From Cacconaster sp045641345 (GTDB lineage: Bacteria; Bacteroidota; Bacteroidia; Bacteroidales; UBA932): DNA of 64,000 nucleotides. The stretch spans positions 94,959 to 158,958 of the forward strand of contig JAZUGR010000014.1 of assembly GCA_045641345.1 (NCBI GenBank), in the 5' to 3' direction. The translations under genes were made by a program, and so were the position numbers. Below the pieces are notes generated by a model, which worked only from the letters and a program-made list of their open reading frames with translations, was not told the origin of the DNA and did no database searches. This document shows, in pieces, positions 33,737-42,755 of this stretch. How positions within the stretch are numbered: position 1 is the first letter of the stretch; each line of letters begins with the position of its first letter.

Positions 33737-35344
33737 ATGGCACAGATCGATTTGAAACAGTACGGTATCAAGAGTACCAAGGAAATCCTCTACAATCCCA
33801 CGTATGAGGTACTTTACAACGAAGAAACCAAACCCGGTCTCGAAGGCTTCGACAAGGGCCAGGTAACCGAACTTGGAGCAATCAACGTAATGACCGGCGT
33901 ATATACGGGCCGTTCCCCCAAAGACAAGTACATCGTTATGGACAAGCAGTCCAAGAACACCGTATGGTGGACTTCCGACGAATATCCCAACGACAACCAC
34001 CCTATGACCGGCAAGGTATGGAAAACCGTAAAGAGCCTCGCCCTGAAACAGCTCAGCGGCAAACGTCTGTTCGTTGTCGACGGTTTCTGCGGCACCCACA
34101 AGGACACCCGTATGAAGGTGCGCTTCATAATGGAGGTTGCCTGGCAGGCTCACTTCGTTACCAATATGTTCATCCGTCCCCAGAACCAGAAGGAATTCGA
34201 CCAGGAGCCTGACTTCATCGTATATTGCGCATCCAAGGCCAAGGTCGGAAACTACAAGGAGCTCGGCCTGCGCAGCGACACCTGCGTTGCCTTCAACGTA
34301 ACGTCAAAGGAGCAGGTGATCCTCAACACCTGGTACGGCGGCGAAATGAAGAAGGGTCTCTTCTCCATGATGAACTACTTCCTCCCCCTGCAGGGCATCG
34401 CTTCGATGCACTGCTCGGCAAACACCGACATGAAGGGTGAGAACACCGCCATCTTCTTCGGTCTCTCCGGAACCGGCAAAACGACACTCTCGACCGACCC
34501 CAAGCGTCTGCTTATCGGTGACGACGAGCACGCCTGGGACAACCACGGCGTGTTCAATCTCGAAGGCGGCTGCTATGCCAAGGTTATCAACCTCGACAAG
34601 GAAACCGGGCCCGACATCTACAACGCCATCCGCCGCGACTCCCTCCTCGAGAACGTAACGGTCGACAAGAAGGGCAAAATCAATTTCGCCGACAAGAGCG
34701 TAACCGAGAACACCCGCGTATCCTACCCTATCTATCATATCGACAAAATCGTCCGTCCGGCATCGGAGGGCCCTGCAGCAAAGCAGGTGATTTTCCTTTC
34801 AGCCGACGCATTCGGCGTGCTTCCTCCGGTAAGCATCCTCACCCCTGAGCAGACCAAATACTACTTCCTCAGCGGTTTCACGGCAAAGCTTGCAGGCACG
34901 GAGCGCGGCATCACCGAGCCCACCCCCACCTTCTCGGCATGCTTCGGACAGGCATTCCTCGAACTGCATCCTACAAAATATGCAGAGGAACTGGTCAAGA
35001 AGATGAAGAAGAGCGGCGCCAAGGCTTATCTGGTCAACACCGGATGGAACGGCACGGGCAAGCGCATCTCCATCAAGGACACCCGCGGCATCATCGATGC
35101 CATCCTCGACGGCTCGATAGACAAGGCCCCCACCAAGAAGATACCTTACTTCAACTTCGAGGTGCCCACCAAACTCAAGGGTGTCGATCCTGCAATCCTC
35201 GACCCCCGCGACACCTACAAGAAGGCTGCCGACTGGGAGAAGAAGGCCAAGGACCTTGCAGGCCGCTTCGTGAAGAACTTCACCAAGTACACCTATAACA
35301 AGGCAGGCAAGGCTCTCGTAGCCGCAGGCCCGAAGGCTGAATAG
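33737..35344 (+). CDS. pckA: phosphoenolpyruvate carboxykinase (ATP)
   Basis: A cytosolic enzyme of 535 residues interconverting oxaloacetate and PEP with ATP/ADP. In Bacteroidota it usually runs towards oxaloacetate in succinate fermentation. Evidence is the kinase-1a loop GLSGTGKTTLS, the kinase-2 LIGDDEHAWD, the oxaloacetate-binding TGRSPKDKYIV near residue 58, and the late NTGWNGTGKRI. Length is canonical. It is monocistronic with its own consensus promoter and an elaborate terminator. Codon usage is strongly biased to C-ending codons, in keeping with high expression. Confidence 0.97.
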   Translation: MAQIDLKQYGIKSTKEILYNPTYEVLYNEETKPGLEGFDKGQVTELGAINVMTGVYTGRSPKDKYIVMDKQSKNTVWWTSDEYPNDNHPMTGKVWKTVKSLALKQLSGKRLFVVDGFCGTHKDTRMKVRFIMEVAWQAHFVTNMFIRPQNQKEFDQEPDFIVYCASKAKVGNYKELGLRSDTCVAFNVTSKEQVILNTWYGGEMKKGLFSMMNYFLPLQGIASMHCSANTDMKGENTAIFFGLSGTGKTTLSTDPKRLLIGDDEHAWDNHGVFNLEGGCYAKVINLDKETGPDIYNAIRRDSLLENVTVDKKGKINFADKSVTENTRVSYPIYHIDKIVRPASEGPAAKQVIFLSADAFGVLPPVSILTPEQTKYYFLSGFTAKLAGTERGITEPTPTFSACFGQAFLELHPTKYAEELVKKMKKSGAKAYLVNTGWNGTGKRISIKDTRGIIDAILDGSIDKAPTKKIPYFNFEVPTKLKGVDPAILDPRDTYKKAADWEKKAKDLAGRFVKNFTKYTYNKAGKALVAAGPKAE

Positions 35345-35359
35345 CATTCAGGGCAGAAG

Positions 35360-35429
35360 AAATCCCTCCTGAAAGACATTTTCCCGTACAGGGTCGCGAA
35401 AGCGACAGTCTTTCAGGAGGGATTTTTTT
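35360..35429 (+). terminator. long structured terminator after pckA
   Basis: An exact 18-bp stem (35360-35377 with 35408-35425) encloses a 30-nt loop and is followed by a T run. The loop contains a second small hairpin, TCGC-GAAA-GCGA (35394-35405), with a GNRA tetraloop. The stem is much longer than needed for termination. It is also palindromic enough to stop transcripts arriving from the opposite strand. Confidence 0.85.
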
Positions 35430-35452
35430 GCCCTGATGATGAGCAGTGAATG

Positions 35453-36055
35453 TTACAGCGGAGTTACGTTGCCCTCCATAGTACCGTCAAAGCCCATATT
35501 ACTGAAAACCAGACGGTATGTAAGATGCTTCACGTCGACCGACAGCGAAAGGGAGGGATACGAACTCGGATGCTTGACATTCGAGTCGTCTATACTGTAC
35601 TTCACGTCGAGAGTGACATGTTTGGAGTTCTTGCCTATCACTACTTTCTTTTCCGTCACAGTCCCGACTGTCTTGATATAGTTCGGCAGGCCGGTGCCAT
35701 AACGCGCCACGGCTGCGGCCCCTTTCAGTGCACGCCCCTTCTGGCTTGGCGTCATAGCCGAAGCGACAAGGCGGGCATCAATGAAATTTATGGCCACCAG
35801 AATCCTGTCTCCCTGCATGACGACCATATTGTCGGAAAAATTGTTGAACTCGAGATGCACGTTGTTCGTCCCATAGAAATCCATCGGGGAGAATCTCCAA
35901 CTGCCTGTTTCCAGCCGCTCCGCGATGCGGGTTGCGGCAGAGTCCAACTGTTCCTGGGAAATCTTCTCCCTGGAGGCGGCATATCCGGTCGTAAAAGGGA
36001 GCAAAGTCGTCAACGCAATGACGACGGCAATGGCATAGAAACGTTTCATTATCAT
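35453..36055 (-). CDS. exported protein of unknown function (possibly DUF4251-like)
   Basis: A 200-residue protein with a clear signal peptide (about 1-26, KRFYAIAVVIALTTLLPFTTGYA) and no lipobox. The mature part begins with a helix (ISQEQLDSAATRIAERLETGSWRF) and continues beta-rich with KVVIGKNSKHVTLDVKYSI. The layout resembles DUF4251-type small periplasmic Bacteroidota proteins, but the match is not strong enough to assert. Two ATGs (36055, 36049) are possible starts. It follows ddh by 19 nt on the same strand, so co-transcription with the dap operon is likely. Confidence 0.6.
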   Translation of the reverse strand: MIMKRFYAIAVVIALTTLLPFTTGYAASREKISQEQLDSAATRIAERLETGSWRFSPMDFYGTNNVHLEFNNFSDNMVVMQGDRILVAINFIDARLVASAMTPSQKGRALKGAAAVARYGTGLPNYIKTVGTVTEKKVVIGKNSKHVTLDVKYSIDDSNVKHPSSYPSLSLSVDVKHLTYRLVFSNMGFDGTMEGNVTPL

Positions 36056-36074
36056 AAATATATAATATTGAAAA

Positions 36075-36974
36075 CTAAACGAGAGATGCTACCCAACGGT
36101 CCCTGTCGCCCGGCAGAAGGTCGACCGGCGGAATTTCAATCATCGTATATGCTCCTGGGGCCATACGCACTGCGGCCCTCGCGGCACAAACCATAATCTG
36201 CCCGGTCAAAGCAGGATTGTTGATACTCATATTGAAATCGAACCGCTGATTCTGGGTCATTCCGCTCACGCCCTTGCGGATCATACTGACTCCGTGCCCC
36301 ATATCCTTGAGACCATCGACCGAAGGCACCTCAAAGACACGCGTCTCATCATTGGCGAAATACGGGTCTTTCTTTATGGCCGCCTCCACCTCCGGAAACG
36401 CAACGCTGCCGTCGAGAGAGACATACACCATCCTGCGGTGGATTCCCGTTCCCTCGGGAATCGTCATCGACAGGGCATCCTTCACCCCACGGATAGCCTT
36501 TACGGCCACAGTATGCCCCATACTCATACCGGGGCCGAAATTGGTATAGGTAATTCCCGAAGGCGCCATTGCCTGCATCAGCGCCCTCACCATACTGTCG
36601 GTACCGGGGTCCCATCCGGCAGATATCACGCTGACAAGGCCTGCCTTTGCAGCCACCTCGCCGATTCTGCGGCGATATCCCGGAATATCACTGTGAATGT
36701 CGAAGCTGTCGACCGTACTGATACCCGCAGCGAGACACCGCGAGGCATACTCCTCCACCTTGCGCGAGGGCACGGCAAGAATCGCCACGTCAACCCCGCG
36801 GAGTTCATCGACCGAGCCCACAACTTTCAGGTCCGAAATTTCGGGATTCGCCCCCGAAACGGCCGAATGGCGCACGATACCGGCAATCTCGAAATCCTCT
36901 GCTGCTCTCAAAGCCTGCACCGCAAAGCGGCCCACATTGCCGTATCCCACTACGGCAGCTGAAATCTTTTTCAT
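36075..36974 (-). CDS. ddh: meso-diaminopimelate D-dehydrogenase
   Basis: A NADPH-dependent enzyme of 299 residues that makes meso-DAP from tetrahydrodipicolinate and ammonia in one step, bypassing the acylated DAP pathways. It has the Rossmann motif VVGYGNVGRFAVQAL, SFDIHSDIPGYR, the substrate loop SAGWDPGTDSMVRAL, GPGMSMGHTVAVKAI and the late NNPALTGQIMV. All match the family in order and length. The gene overlaps dapA by 4 nt. Together dapA, dapB and ddh cover aspartate semialdehyde to meso-DAP. Confidence 0.95.
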   Translation of the reverse strand: MKKISAAVVGYGNVGRFAVQALRAAEDFEIAGIVRHSAVSGANPEISDLKVVGSVDELRGVDVAILAVPSRKVEEYASRCLAAGISTVDSFDIHSDIPGYRRRIGEVAAKAGLVSVISAGWDPGTDSMVRALMQAMAPSGITYTNFGPGMSMGHTVAVKAIRGVKDALSMTIPEGTGIHRRMVYVSLDGSVAFPEVEAAIKKDPYFANDETRVFEVPSVDGLKDMGHGVSMIRKGVSGMTQNQRFDFNMSINNPALTGQIMVCAARAAVRMAPGAYTMIEIPPVDLLPGDRDRWVASLV

Positions 36975-37858
36975 AGCAACCCGGCCTTCTTGAGTTCGGA
37001 GCGCAGAACTGCGGCATTTTCAGGTAAAAGTTCGCACAGCGGAGGGCGTACCTCCCCAACCGAAAGGCCCATCATATTCATGGCCTCCTTCACCGGCATC
37101 GGGTTGGTCTCTATGAAAAGAGCCTTTATAAGGGAATATGCCTCAGCCTGAATCTTCGCTGCGGCGGCGAAATCCCCGGCAAGGCACTTGGCCGTAAGGT
37201 CCGCCACGGCCCGTGGCGCCACGTTGGCCCAGACAGATATGACTCCGCGCGCGCCCATCGACATCATTGGCACGATTTCCGAATCGTTGCCGCTCCATAC
37301 GTACAGGTCGTCACCGCACGAGGCTATTGTGGCCACTACTCCGTCTATGTCGGAATTGGCATCCTTGATGCCGTTGATCATACGATGCTGCGAGAGCACC
37401 TTGAGGGCATCCACCGAAATTCTCATTCCGGTGCGGCTCGGCACGCTGTAAAGGATTATCGGGGTATTGACCCTGTCTGCCAGAAAAGTATAATGTTTGA
37501 TGAGGCCTCTCTGGCTCGTCTTGTTGTAATAGGGGGTGACGACAAGAAGCCCGTCGACTCCGCACTGCTCGGCCTCCTGGCAAAGATGCAGCGAGTAGGC
37601 CGTATCGTTGCTGCCGGTACCGGCAATGACCTTGCAGCGCCCGTTGACGTATCGGGCGCAATCCTTTACGAGAGAAAGGTGCTCGCTGTCGTTGAGCGTG
37701 GATTTTTCACCCGTGGTACCGCACACGACGATTGCGGAAGTGCCCCCTGCAATCTGCATGTCCACCAAGCTGTGAAACTTTTCATAATTGACTTTCCCTT
37801 CATCATCGAACGGCGTGACAATCGCCACCGCCGAACCTTCGAACACCGGTGTTTTCAT
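36971..37858 (-). CDS. dapA: 4-hydroxy-tetrahydrodipicolinate synthase
   Basis: A class I aldolase (TIM barrel) of 295 residues condensing pyruvate and aspartate semialdehyde. The Schiff-base Lys165 lies in INGIKDAN, Tyr137 in LYSVPSRTG, and the CGTTGEKSTL phosphate/substrate loop is at about 46-55. Starts and stops overlap both neighbours by 4 nt (dapB stop/dapA ATG and dapA stop/ddh ATG), so the three enzymes are translationally coupled. Confidence 0.96.
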   Translation of the reverse strand: MKTPVFEGSAVAIVTPFDDEGKVNYEKFHSLVDMQIAGGTSAIVVCGTTGEKSTLNDSEHLSLVKDCARYVNGRCKVIAGTGSNDTAYSLHLCQEAEQCGVDGLLVVTPYYNKTSQRGLIKHYTFLADRVNTPIILYSVPSRTGMRISVDALKVLSQHRMINGIKDANSDIDGVVATIASCGDDLYVWSGNDSEIVPMMSMGARGVISVWANVAPRAVADLTAKCLAGDFAAAAKIQAEAYSLIKALFIETNPMPVKEAMNMMGLSVGEVRPPLCELLPENAAVLRSELKKAGLL

Positions 37859-38604
37859 ATGTTTTCAAACAGATCAGACATTTTGAGAAGACCGCTGTGA
37901 GTGGCGGTATATTCAGCCGCAAGCACCGCCCCTACCGCAAAACCCATCCTGCTGCGGGCCTCGTGCGAAATCGAGATTATGTCATCGTCTCCCTCATAGC
38001 GTACCGTATGTATGCCGGCCACCTCGCCGCGACGGAAACTGAATATTGGCAGCTTCCCGCCGCAGCCATCGCTGCCGGGCCTTTCCCCGCCATCACCAGT
38101 AACAAGAAAATCCCGGTAGCCCTCCTTCAGGCCGGCGGCGATGATATCCCCGGCCAGGGAAACGGCAGTGCCGCTGGGAGCATCCTTCTTGTGGCAATGA
38201 TGAACCTCGTCGATCGACACCTCATACCCGGGGAAGCCCTTCATCAGCCGGGCAAGGTATCTGTTGACAGCCGAGAAGAGATAGACCCCGACGCTGAAAT
38301 TGCTGCTCCAGAAGAGGGTTGCTCCGTTTTCGCAGCGCTCCCGGATTTCCTGCCTGTGGCAGTCGTACCATCCGGTAGTACCGCTGACGACCTTCATTCC
38401 GCAGTCGAATGCCTTTATCACATTGGAATATGCGCTCTCGGGAGAAGTGAACTCGACGACTACGTCAGCACTCCTGAATGCATCGCCGCCGAACTCGGAC
38501 TGATTGTCGGCATCGACGGTGCAGACAACCGAATGGCCGCGCGAAACGGCAACCTCTTCAATCATACGGCCCATACGGCCGTAACCGACAAGCGTTATCT
38601 TCAT
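37855..38604 (-). CDS. dapB: 4-hydroxy-tetrahydrodipicolinate reductase
   Basis: An NAD(P)H-dependent reductase of 249 residues, the short form usual in Bacteroidota. It has the N-terminal GYGRMGRMIEEVA, FTSPES, SGTTGW, the active-site segment VHHCHKKDAPSGTA with the catalytic His and Lys, and the C-terminal SRMGFAVGAVLAAEY. It is the first gene of the dapB-dapA-ddh operon. It begins 46 nt downstream of a tRNA gene on the same strand, so it may share that tRNA's promoter. Confidence 0.95.
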   Translation of the reverse strand: MKITLVGYGRMGRMIEEVAVSRGHSVVCTVDADNQSEFGGDAFRSADVVVEFTSPESAYSNVIKAFDCGMKVVSGTTGWYDCHRQEIRERCENGATLFWSSNFSVGVYLFSAVNRYLARLMKGFPGYEVSIDEVHHCHKKDAPSGTAVSLAGDIIAAGLKEGYRDFLVTGDGGERPGSDGCGGKLPIFSFRRGEVAGIHTVRYEGDDDIISISHEARSRMGFAVGAVLAAEYTATHSGLLKMSDLFENI

Positions 38605-38650
38605 GTTCGTACAAATACAAAAAAACGGTCAGTAAAACCAACCGTTTCTG

Positions 38651-38724
38651 TCGAGAAGAGGTGACTCGAACACCCGACCCCCACGTCCCTAACGTGGTGC
38701 GCTAGCCAACTGCGCCACTTCTCG
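38651..38724 (-). tRNA. tRNA-Pro (anticodon AGG)
   Basis: The minus strand folds into a complete cloverleaf. The acceptor is CGAGAAG/CTTCTCG with C1-G72 and discriminator A73, both typical of tRNA-Pro. The D arm is GCGC/GCGC, the anticodon arm is CCACG-TTAGGGA-CGTGG, and the T arm is GGGTG-TTCGAGT-CACCT. The loop places AGG at 34-36 followed by G37. No CCA is encoded. A34 in a proline tRNA is uncommon in bacteria, which normally use GGG, TGG or CGG. Confidence 0.9.
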
Positions 38725-38741
38725 TTTCCCTTTCGGGACTG

Positions 38742-38749
38742 CAAAATTA
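38742..38749 (-). promoter_or_regulatory. -7 element of the tRNA gene
   Basis: TAATTTTG on the minus strand, 17 nt upstream of the tRNA 5' end, matches TAnnTTTG. A degenerate -33 box lies in the AT-rich run beyond. The transcript may continue into dapB. Confidence 0.5.
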
Positions 38750-38788
38750 CAAAAAAAATTTGAAACGGTTAAAATTTGTACACTTTTT

Positions 38789-39106
38789 TCAAACAACAGG
38801 CTCAAGATAGGTTACGGTCTTGCCACATTTGAGGGCATACTCTATCTCGCTCCTGGTACTCGACCCTATATAGCCGCCCACGTTTATCACAAAAATCCCG
38901 TCGGCCATATCTATCTTGCGCTTGTGCATATCGTCAAGCATCTCCTTCGTGCCCTCCGTCCACACCTCATCGTCGCCGCTGTGGCCGAACAGCCCCACCG
39001 AAATCACGATATTGCCTTCGAGCGTGAGCCTTTTCTGCGCCTCAAAGAACTGGTCCTTGAACCTTGTGCTGCCGCACAAGGTAACCACCCTGTATTTTCC
39101 CACCAT
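38789..39106 (-). CDS. nucleoside 2-deoxyribosyltransferase-like protein
   Basis: A 105-residue cytosolic protein with the pattern VTLCGSTRFKDQFFEAQKRLTLEG, KRKIDMADGIFVINVGGYIGSSTRSEIEYALKCGK. This resembles DUF4406 and nucleoside deoxyribosyltransferase-like Rossmann folds (GS-x-F nucleotide loop and the S/T-x-E-I-E-Y-A segment with the candidate catalytic Glu). A true transferase function is not proven; such proteins also act as N-glycosidases or nucleotide sensors. The ATG at 39106 gives the family N-terminus; an in-frame extension would overlap hppA. It lies 16 nt after the hppA stop. Confidence 0.75.
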   Translation of the reverse strand: MVGKYRVVTLCGSTRFKDQFFEAQKRLTLEGNIVISVGLFGHSGDDEVWTEGTKEMLDDMHKRKIDMADGIFVINVGGYIGSSTRSEIEYALKCGKTVTYLEPVV

Positions 39107-39122
39107 ATTATATACGGTGCAA

Positions 39123-41363
39123 TCAAAGCAGGTGGCAAGCGGCCGTAAGACCGGCCATGACAATCGACACCATACTCATAAGTTTGATGAGGATGTTGAG
39201 CGAAGGGCCGGAAGTATCCTTGAAAGGATCGCCCACCGTATCACCCACCACGGTAGCGTGATGACACTCGGAACCCTTGCCTCCGAAATGGCCTTCCTCA
39301 ACATATTTCTTGGCATTGTCCCACGCTCCGCCGGAGTTCGACATGAACACCGCAAGCACGAAACCGGCTCCAAGGCCTCCGAAGAGAAGACCTATCACAC
39401 CGGCAACGCCGAGAATGATGCCCACCGCTACGGGAGCGATGATTGCAATCAATGCAGGAACAATCATTTCGTGCTGTGCACCCTTTGTGGAAATCTCGAC
39501 GCAACGGCTGTAATCGGGAGTCGCCTCGCGGGTGAGGATACCCTTTATCTCACGGAACTGACGGCGCACCTCGACAACCATCTTCTGGGCAGCGCGGCCT
39601 ACCGCATTCATTGTCATACCGCAGAAGAGGAATGCCATCATCGAGCCTACGAACACGCCCGCCAGGAGCGCCGGGTTCATGATGCTCACGTTATAGTGGC
39701 TGAGAACGTCGAGTATATTTGCCGAAGCAGCCTCAACCTGGCCGGAAACGCCGTTTATCACCTCACCGGTACGGGCAAGGGCAATCTTGATCTCCTCGAT
39801 GTACGAAGCGATCAGGGCGAGCGCCGTAAGGGCCGCCGAGCCGATTGCAAAACCCTTGCCTGTTGCGGCAGTGGTGTTGCCGAGTGCATCGAGCACGTCG
39901 GTGCGCTCGCGCACGAAAGGCTCCAGTTCGCTCATCTCGGCATTTCCGCCGGCATTGTCGGCGATAGGGCCGTATGCATCGGTAGCGAGGGTGATTCCGA
40001 GGGTTGAGAGCATACCAACCGCAGCGATCGCCACACCGTAGAGGCCCATCGAAAGATTTGCCGCCGTAGTGAGGTTGGTGACGTCAAACCCTATTGCGAA
40101 GAGATATGCGAGGATGATTGCGGCGGCAATCGTGATGACAGGAATTGCCGTGGATACCATACCGAGACCTACACCGCCGATGATTACGGTTGCAGGACCC
40201 GTTTCGGAGGCCTCCGCAAGCTTCTGGGTGGGACGATACGAGTGCGAAGTGTAATACTCCGTTATCTTGCCTATGATTACGCCTGCCACAAGGCCCGATA
40301 CGACCGAGCAGGAAAGATGCCACCAGAGGTCGGTTTCGGTTCCGAATACAAGCGCGAGCACGCCGAACGTGGCCGCGCCGCTCAGAACGGCGGCAAGGTT
40401 GGTGCCGCGGCTCATCGACTTGAGCAGCTGAGCCATACCGGCCCCCTCCTTGGTGCGCACCACGAAGATGCCTATGATTGAAAGGACTACTCCCACGGCT
40501 GCAATCAGCATCGGGGCTATGATGGCCTTCGTCTGCATTTCAGTGCTTACGTTGAAGAATGCGGCGGCTCCGAGAGCCATTGTCGAAAGGACTGACCCGC
40601 AATATGATTCGTAAAGGTCGGCGCCCATACCGGCCACGTCGCCTACGTTGTCGCCCACGTTGTCGGCGATTGTGGCTGGGTTGCGGGGATCGTCTTCAGG
40701 AAGATCCGACTCCACCTTGCCCACCAGGTCGGCACCGACATCGGCAGCCTTGGTGTAGATACCGCCACCCACACGGGCGAAGAGAGCCTGGGTGGAAGCG
40801 CCCATACCGAAGGTGAGCATCGTCGTGGTTATCGTAACAAGCTTCTGGGCAAGCGTGGCTTCAGAAACGAACGCATTGAGCACGATCCACCAGATGGCTA
40901 TATCGAGAAGTCCGAGACCGACCACCGTGAGTCCCATCACTGCTCCGGAGCGGAAAGCGACCTTAAGGCCTGAATTGAGCGAACGCATGGCAGCGTTGGC
41001 CGTACGGCCGGATGCATAGGTCGCGGTACGCATTCCGATGAAGCCGGCAAGACCCGAGAAGAAACCACCGGTAAGGAATGCGAAGGGAACCCAGGGGTTC
41101 TGAACGCCGAATCCATAGGCTAGCACTGCAAAGAACGCTGCCAGGACAATGAATACGATGACGACTACCTTATACTGCTGCTTGAGGTAAGCCATAGCTC
41201 CCTGGCGCACATACAGCGCAATCTGCCTCATCGTGGGAGTACCCTCGTCCTCTTTCTTCATCTGATTGTAGAAAATGAAAGCGAACAGCAGCGCAATCAA
41301 GGAAGCTGCGGGCACGGCATAAAATAAACAATTGACCATAATATCGGTTTGTTTGTAGAACAT
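39123..41363 (-). CDS. hppA: membrane pyrophosphatase, K+-stimulated type (Na+ and/or H+ pump)
   Basis: A membrane pyrophosphatase of up to 746 residues and about 16 helices that couples PPi hydrolysis to ion export. PPi-binding motifs GGGIYTKAADVGADLVGKVE and DNVGDNVGD, and a second set near the C-terminus (GDTVGDPFKDTSGPSLNILIK), are intact. The diagnostic segment reads GNTTAATGKG, with Ala rather than Lys. This marks the K+-stimulated clade, which includes Na+-translocating and dual Na+/H+ pumps known from gut Bacteroides. ATG 41363 is used; ATG 41339, at the first transmembrane segment, is an equally plausible start. Confidence 0.93.
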   Translation of the reverse strand: MFYKQTDIMVNCLFYAVPAASLIALLFAFIFYNQMKKEDEGTPTMRQIALYVRQGAMAYLKQQYKVVVIVFIVLAAFFAVLAYGFGVQNPWVPFAFLTGGFFSGLAGFIGMRTATYASGRTANAAMRSLNSGLKVAFRSGAVMGLTVVGLGLLDIAIWWIVLNAFVSEATLAQKLVTITTTMLTFGMGASTQALFARVGGGIYTKAADVGADLVGKVESDLPEDDPRNPATIADNVGDNVGDVAGMGADLYESYCGSVLSTMALGAAAFFNVSTEMQTKAIIAPMLIAAVGVVLSIIGIFVVRTKEGAGMAQLLKSMSRGTNLAAVLSGAATFGVLALVFGTETDLWWHLSCSVVSGLVAGVIIGKITEYYTSHSYRPTQKLAEASETGPATVIIGGVGLGMVSTAIPVITIAAAIILAYLFAIGFDVTNLTTAANLSMGLYGVAIAAVGMLSTLGITLATDAYGPIADNAGGNAEMSELEPFVRERTDVLDALGNTTAATGKGFAIGSAALTALALIASYIEEIKIALARTGEVINGVSGQVEAASANILDVLSHYNVSIMNPALLAGVFVGSMMAFLFCGMTMNAVGRAAQKMVVEVRRQFREIKGILTREATPDYSRCVEISTKGAQHEMIVPALIAIIAPVAVGIILGVAGVIGLLFGGLGAGFVLAVFMSNSGGAWDNAKKYVEEGHFGGKGSECHHATVVGDTVGDPFKDTSGPSLNILIKLMSMVSIVMAGLTAACHLL

Positions 41364-41437
41364 TAGTTTTCTAAAAGACCGCCAAGTTACAAAATTTTTG
41401 CGGAAAATTCAATAAATAAAGTGATATGACATCCGAT

Positions 41438-41468
41438 TTTGATTTTAACGGCATCTTTCTTATTTTTG
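41438..41468 (+). promoter_or_regulatory. promoter of the amidohydrolase operon
   Basis: TTTG (41438-41441), a 19-nt spacer and TATTTTTG (41461-41468) match the Bacteroidota consensus. It is 17 nt before the ATG at 41486. Confidence 0.7.
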
Positions 41469-41485
41469 TTAAATTTTAGTCATTT

Positions 41486-42751
41486 ATGGGGACTTTACTA
41501 CTGAAACAGGCCACCCTGATGGATGGAACCAAGGCGGATATCCTTATCAAGGGCAACCGCATATCTGAAATAAAGCCTGATCTTGGCAATATCACCGCCG
41601 ATGAAACCATCGACTGCAGGCATTTCACCGCAATCCCGGGATTCGTGAACATGCACACGCATACGGCGATGACCCTTACGCGAGGCATCAGCAAGGAGCA
41701 CACCCTCCAGAAGTGGCTCGACGCCGTATGGAGCATCGAGGCCAAGATGGACGAAGAATCCATATACTGGGGAGCCCGCCTGGCATTCCTCGAAATGCTC
41801 AAGACCGGCACCACTTCGTTTCTGGACATGTACTGGTTCCCCGAGGCGGTAGCGCGCGCGGCGGATGAAATGGGAATGCGCGGATTCATAACCTACGTCC
41901 TTCTCGATTCGTTCGACAAGGACAAGGCACAGCGCCAGAGAAAGGAGTGCGAGAGCACCTTCGAAAGGTCGAAAGGATGGTCCGACCGCATAAAATTCGG
42001 CGTTTCGGTGCACGCCGACTACACCACCAGCGAGGACACGATGCAGTGGGCCGGCAGGTTCGCCGCCGACAACAACCTCATCCTGCACACCCATCTGGCC
42101 GAAACGCAGCTTGAAACGCAGAAAGACATCGACCGCCACGGTCTCACCCCCGTACAGCATTTCGACAAGTTCGGCCTCATCAACGAGCGTTTCATCTGCG
42201 CCCACACCATCTGGGTGAACGACGAAGACATCGAGATACTCGGCTGCCGCAAGGCCAACGTGGTGCACAACATAAACTCGAACCTGCTCCTGAGCAGCGG
42301 ATACAAGTTCAAGTTCCTCGAGCTGCGCGAAGCCGGAGCCAACGTATGCATCGGCACCGACGGATGCGGCTCATCCGACAACCTTGACATAAGGGAAAGC
42401 CTCAAGACCATAGCTATGGTTCAGAAAGCGTGGCGCAAGGAGCCCAAGTCCCTGCCTATCACAGAACTCATCGACGCCGCCACCGTTTGCGGAGCCAAGG
42501 CGCTCGGAATCGACGCCGGATGCATCCGTGAAGGGGCGCTGGCCGACATCGCCCTGGTGAACACCCGCTGCGAGGCCTTCACCCCCAACTACGATTTCAC
42601 CGGGAATTTCATCCTTTCGGCCAACAGCTCGTGCATCGACACCGTCATAATCGACGGCAAGGTCGTAATGAAGAACCGCAAGGTGGCCGGGGAAGACGAA
42701 ATACTCGACAAGGCCTCGGAGCAGGCATGGAAACTGATGAACAAAAAGTAA
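41486..42751 (+). CDS. amidohydrolase, probable MTA/SAH or adenosine-type deaminase
   Basis: A metal-dependent amidohydrolase of 421 residues of the MtaD/SsnA/chlorohydrolase group. Zinc-site residues are visible: GFVNMHTHTAM (His57, His59), LHTHLAETQLE (third His), CAHTIWVND (fourth His) and the late GTDGCGSSDNLD aspartate. The final barrel-side domain ends with INGK-like VIIDGKVVMKN. The neighbouring purine nucleoside phosphorylase, 4 nt downstream, suggests deamination of methylthioadenosine, S-adenosylhomocysteine or adenosine, giving an inosine-type product for phosphorolysis. The exact substrate cannot be read. Confidence 0.85.
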   Translation: MGTLLLKQATLMDGTKADILIKGNRISEIKPDLGNITADETIDCRHFTAIPGFVNMHTHTAMTLTRGISKEHTLQKWLDAVWSIEAKMDEESIYWGARLAFLEMLKTGTTSFLDMYWFPEAVARAADEMGMRGFITYVLLDSFDKDKAQRQRKECESTFERSKGWSDRIKFGVSVHADYTTSEDTMQWAGRFAADNNLILHTHLAETQLETQKDIDRHGLTPVQHFDKFGLINERFICAHTIWVNDEDIEILGCRKANVVHNINSNLLLSSGYKFKFLELREAGANVCIGTDGCGSSDNLDIRESLKTIAMVQKAWRKEPKSLPITELIDAATVCGAKALGIDAGCIREGALADIALVNTRCEAFTPNYDFTGNFILSANSSCIDTVIIDGKVVMKNRKVAGEDEILDKASEQAWKLMNKK

Positions 42752-42755
42752 AGCC

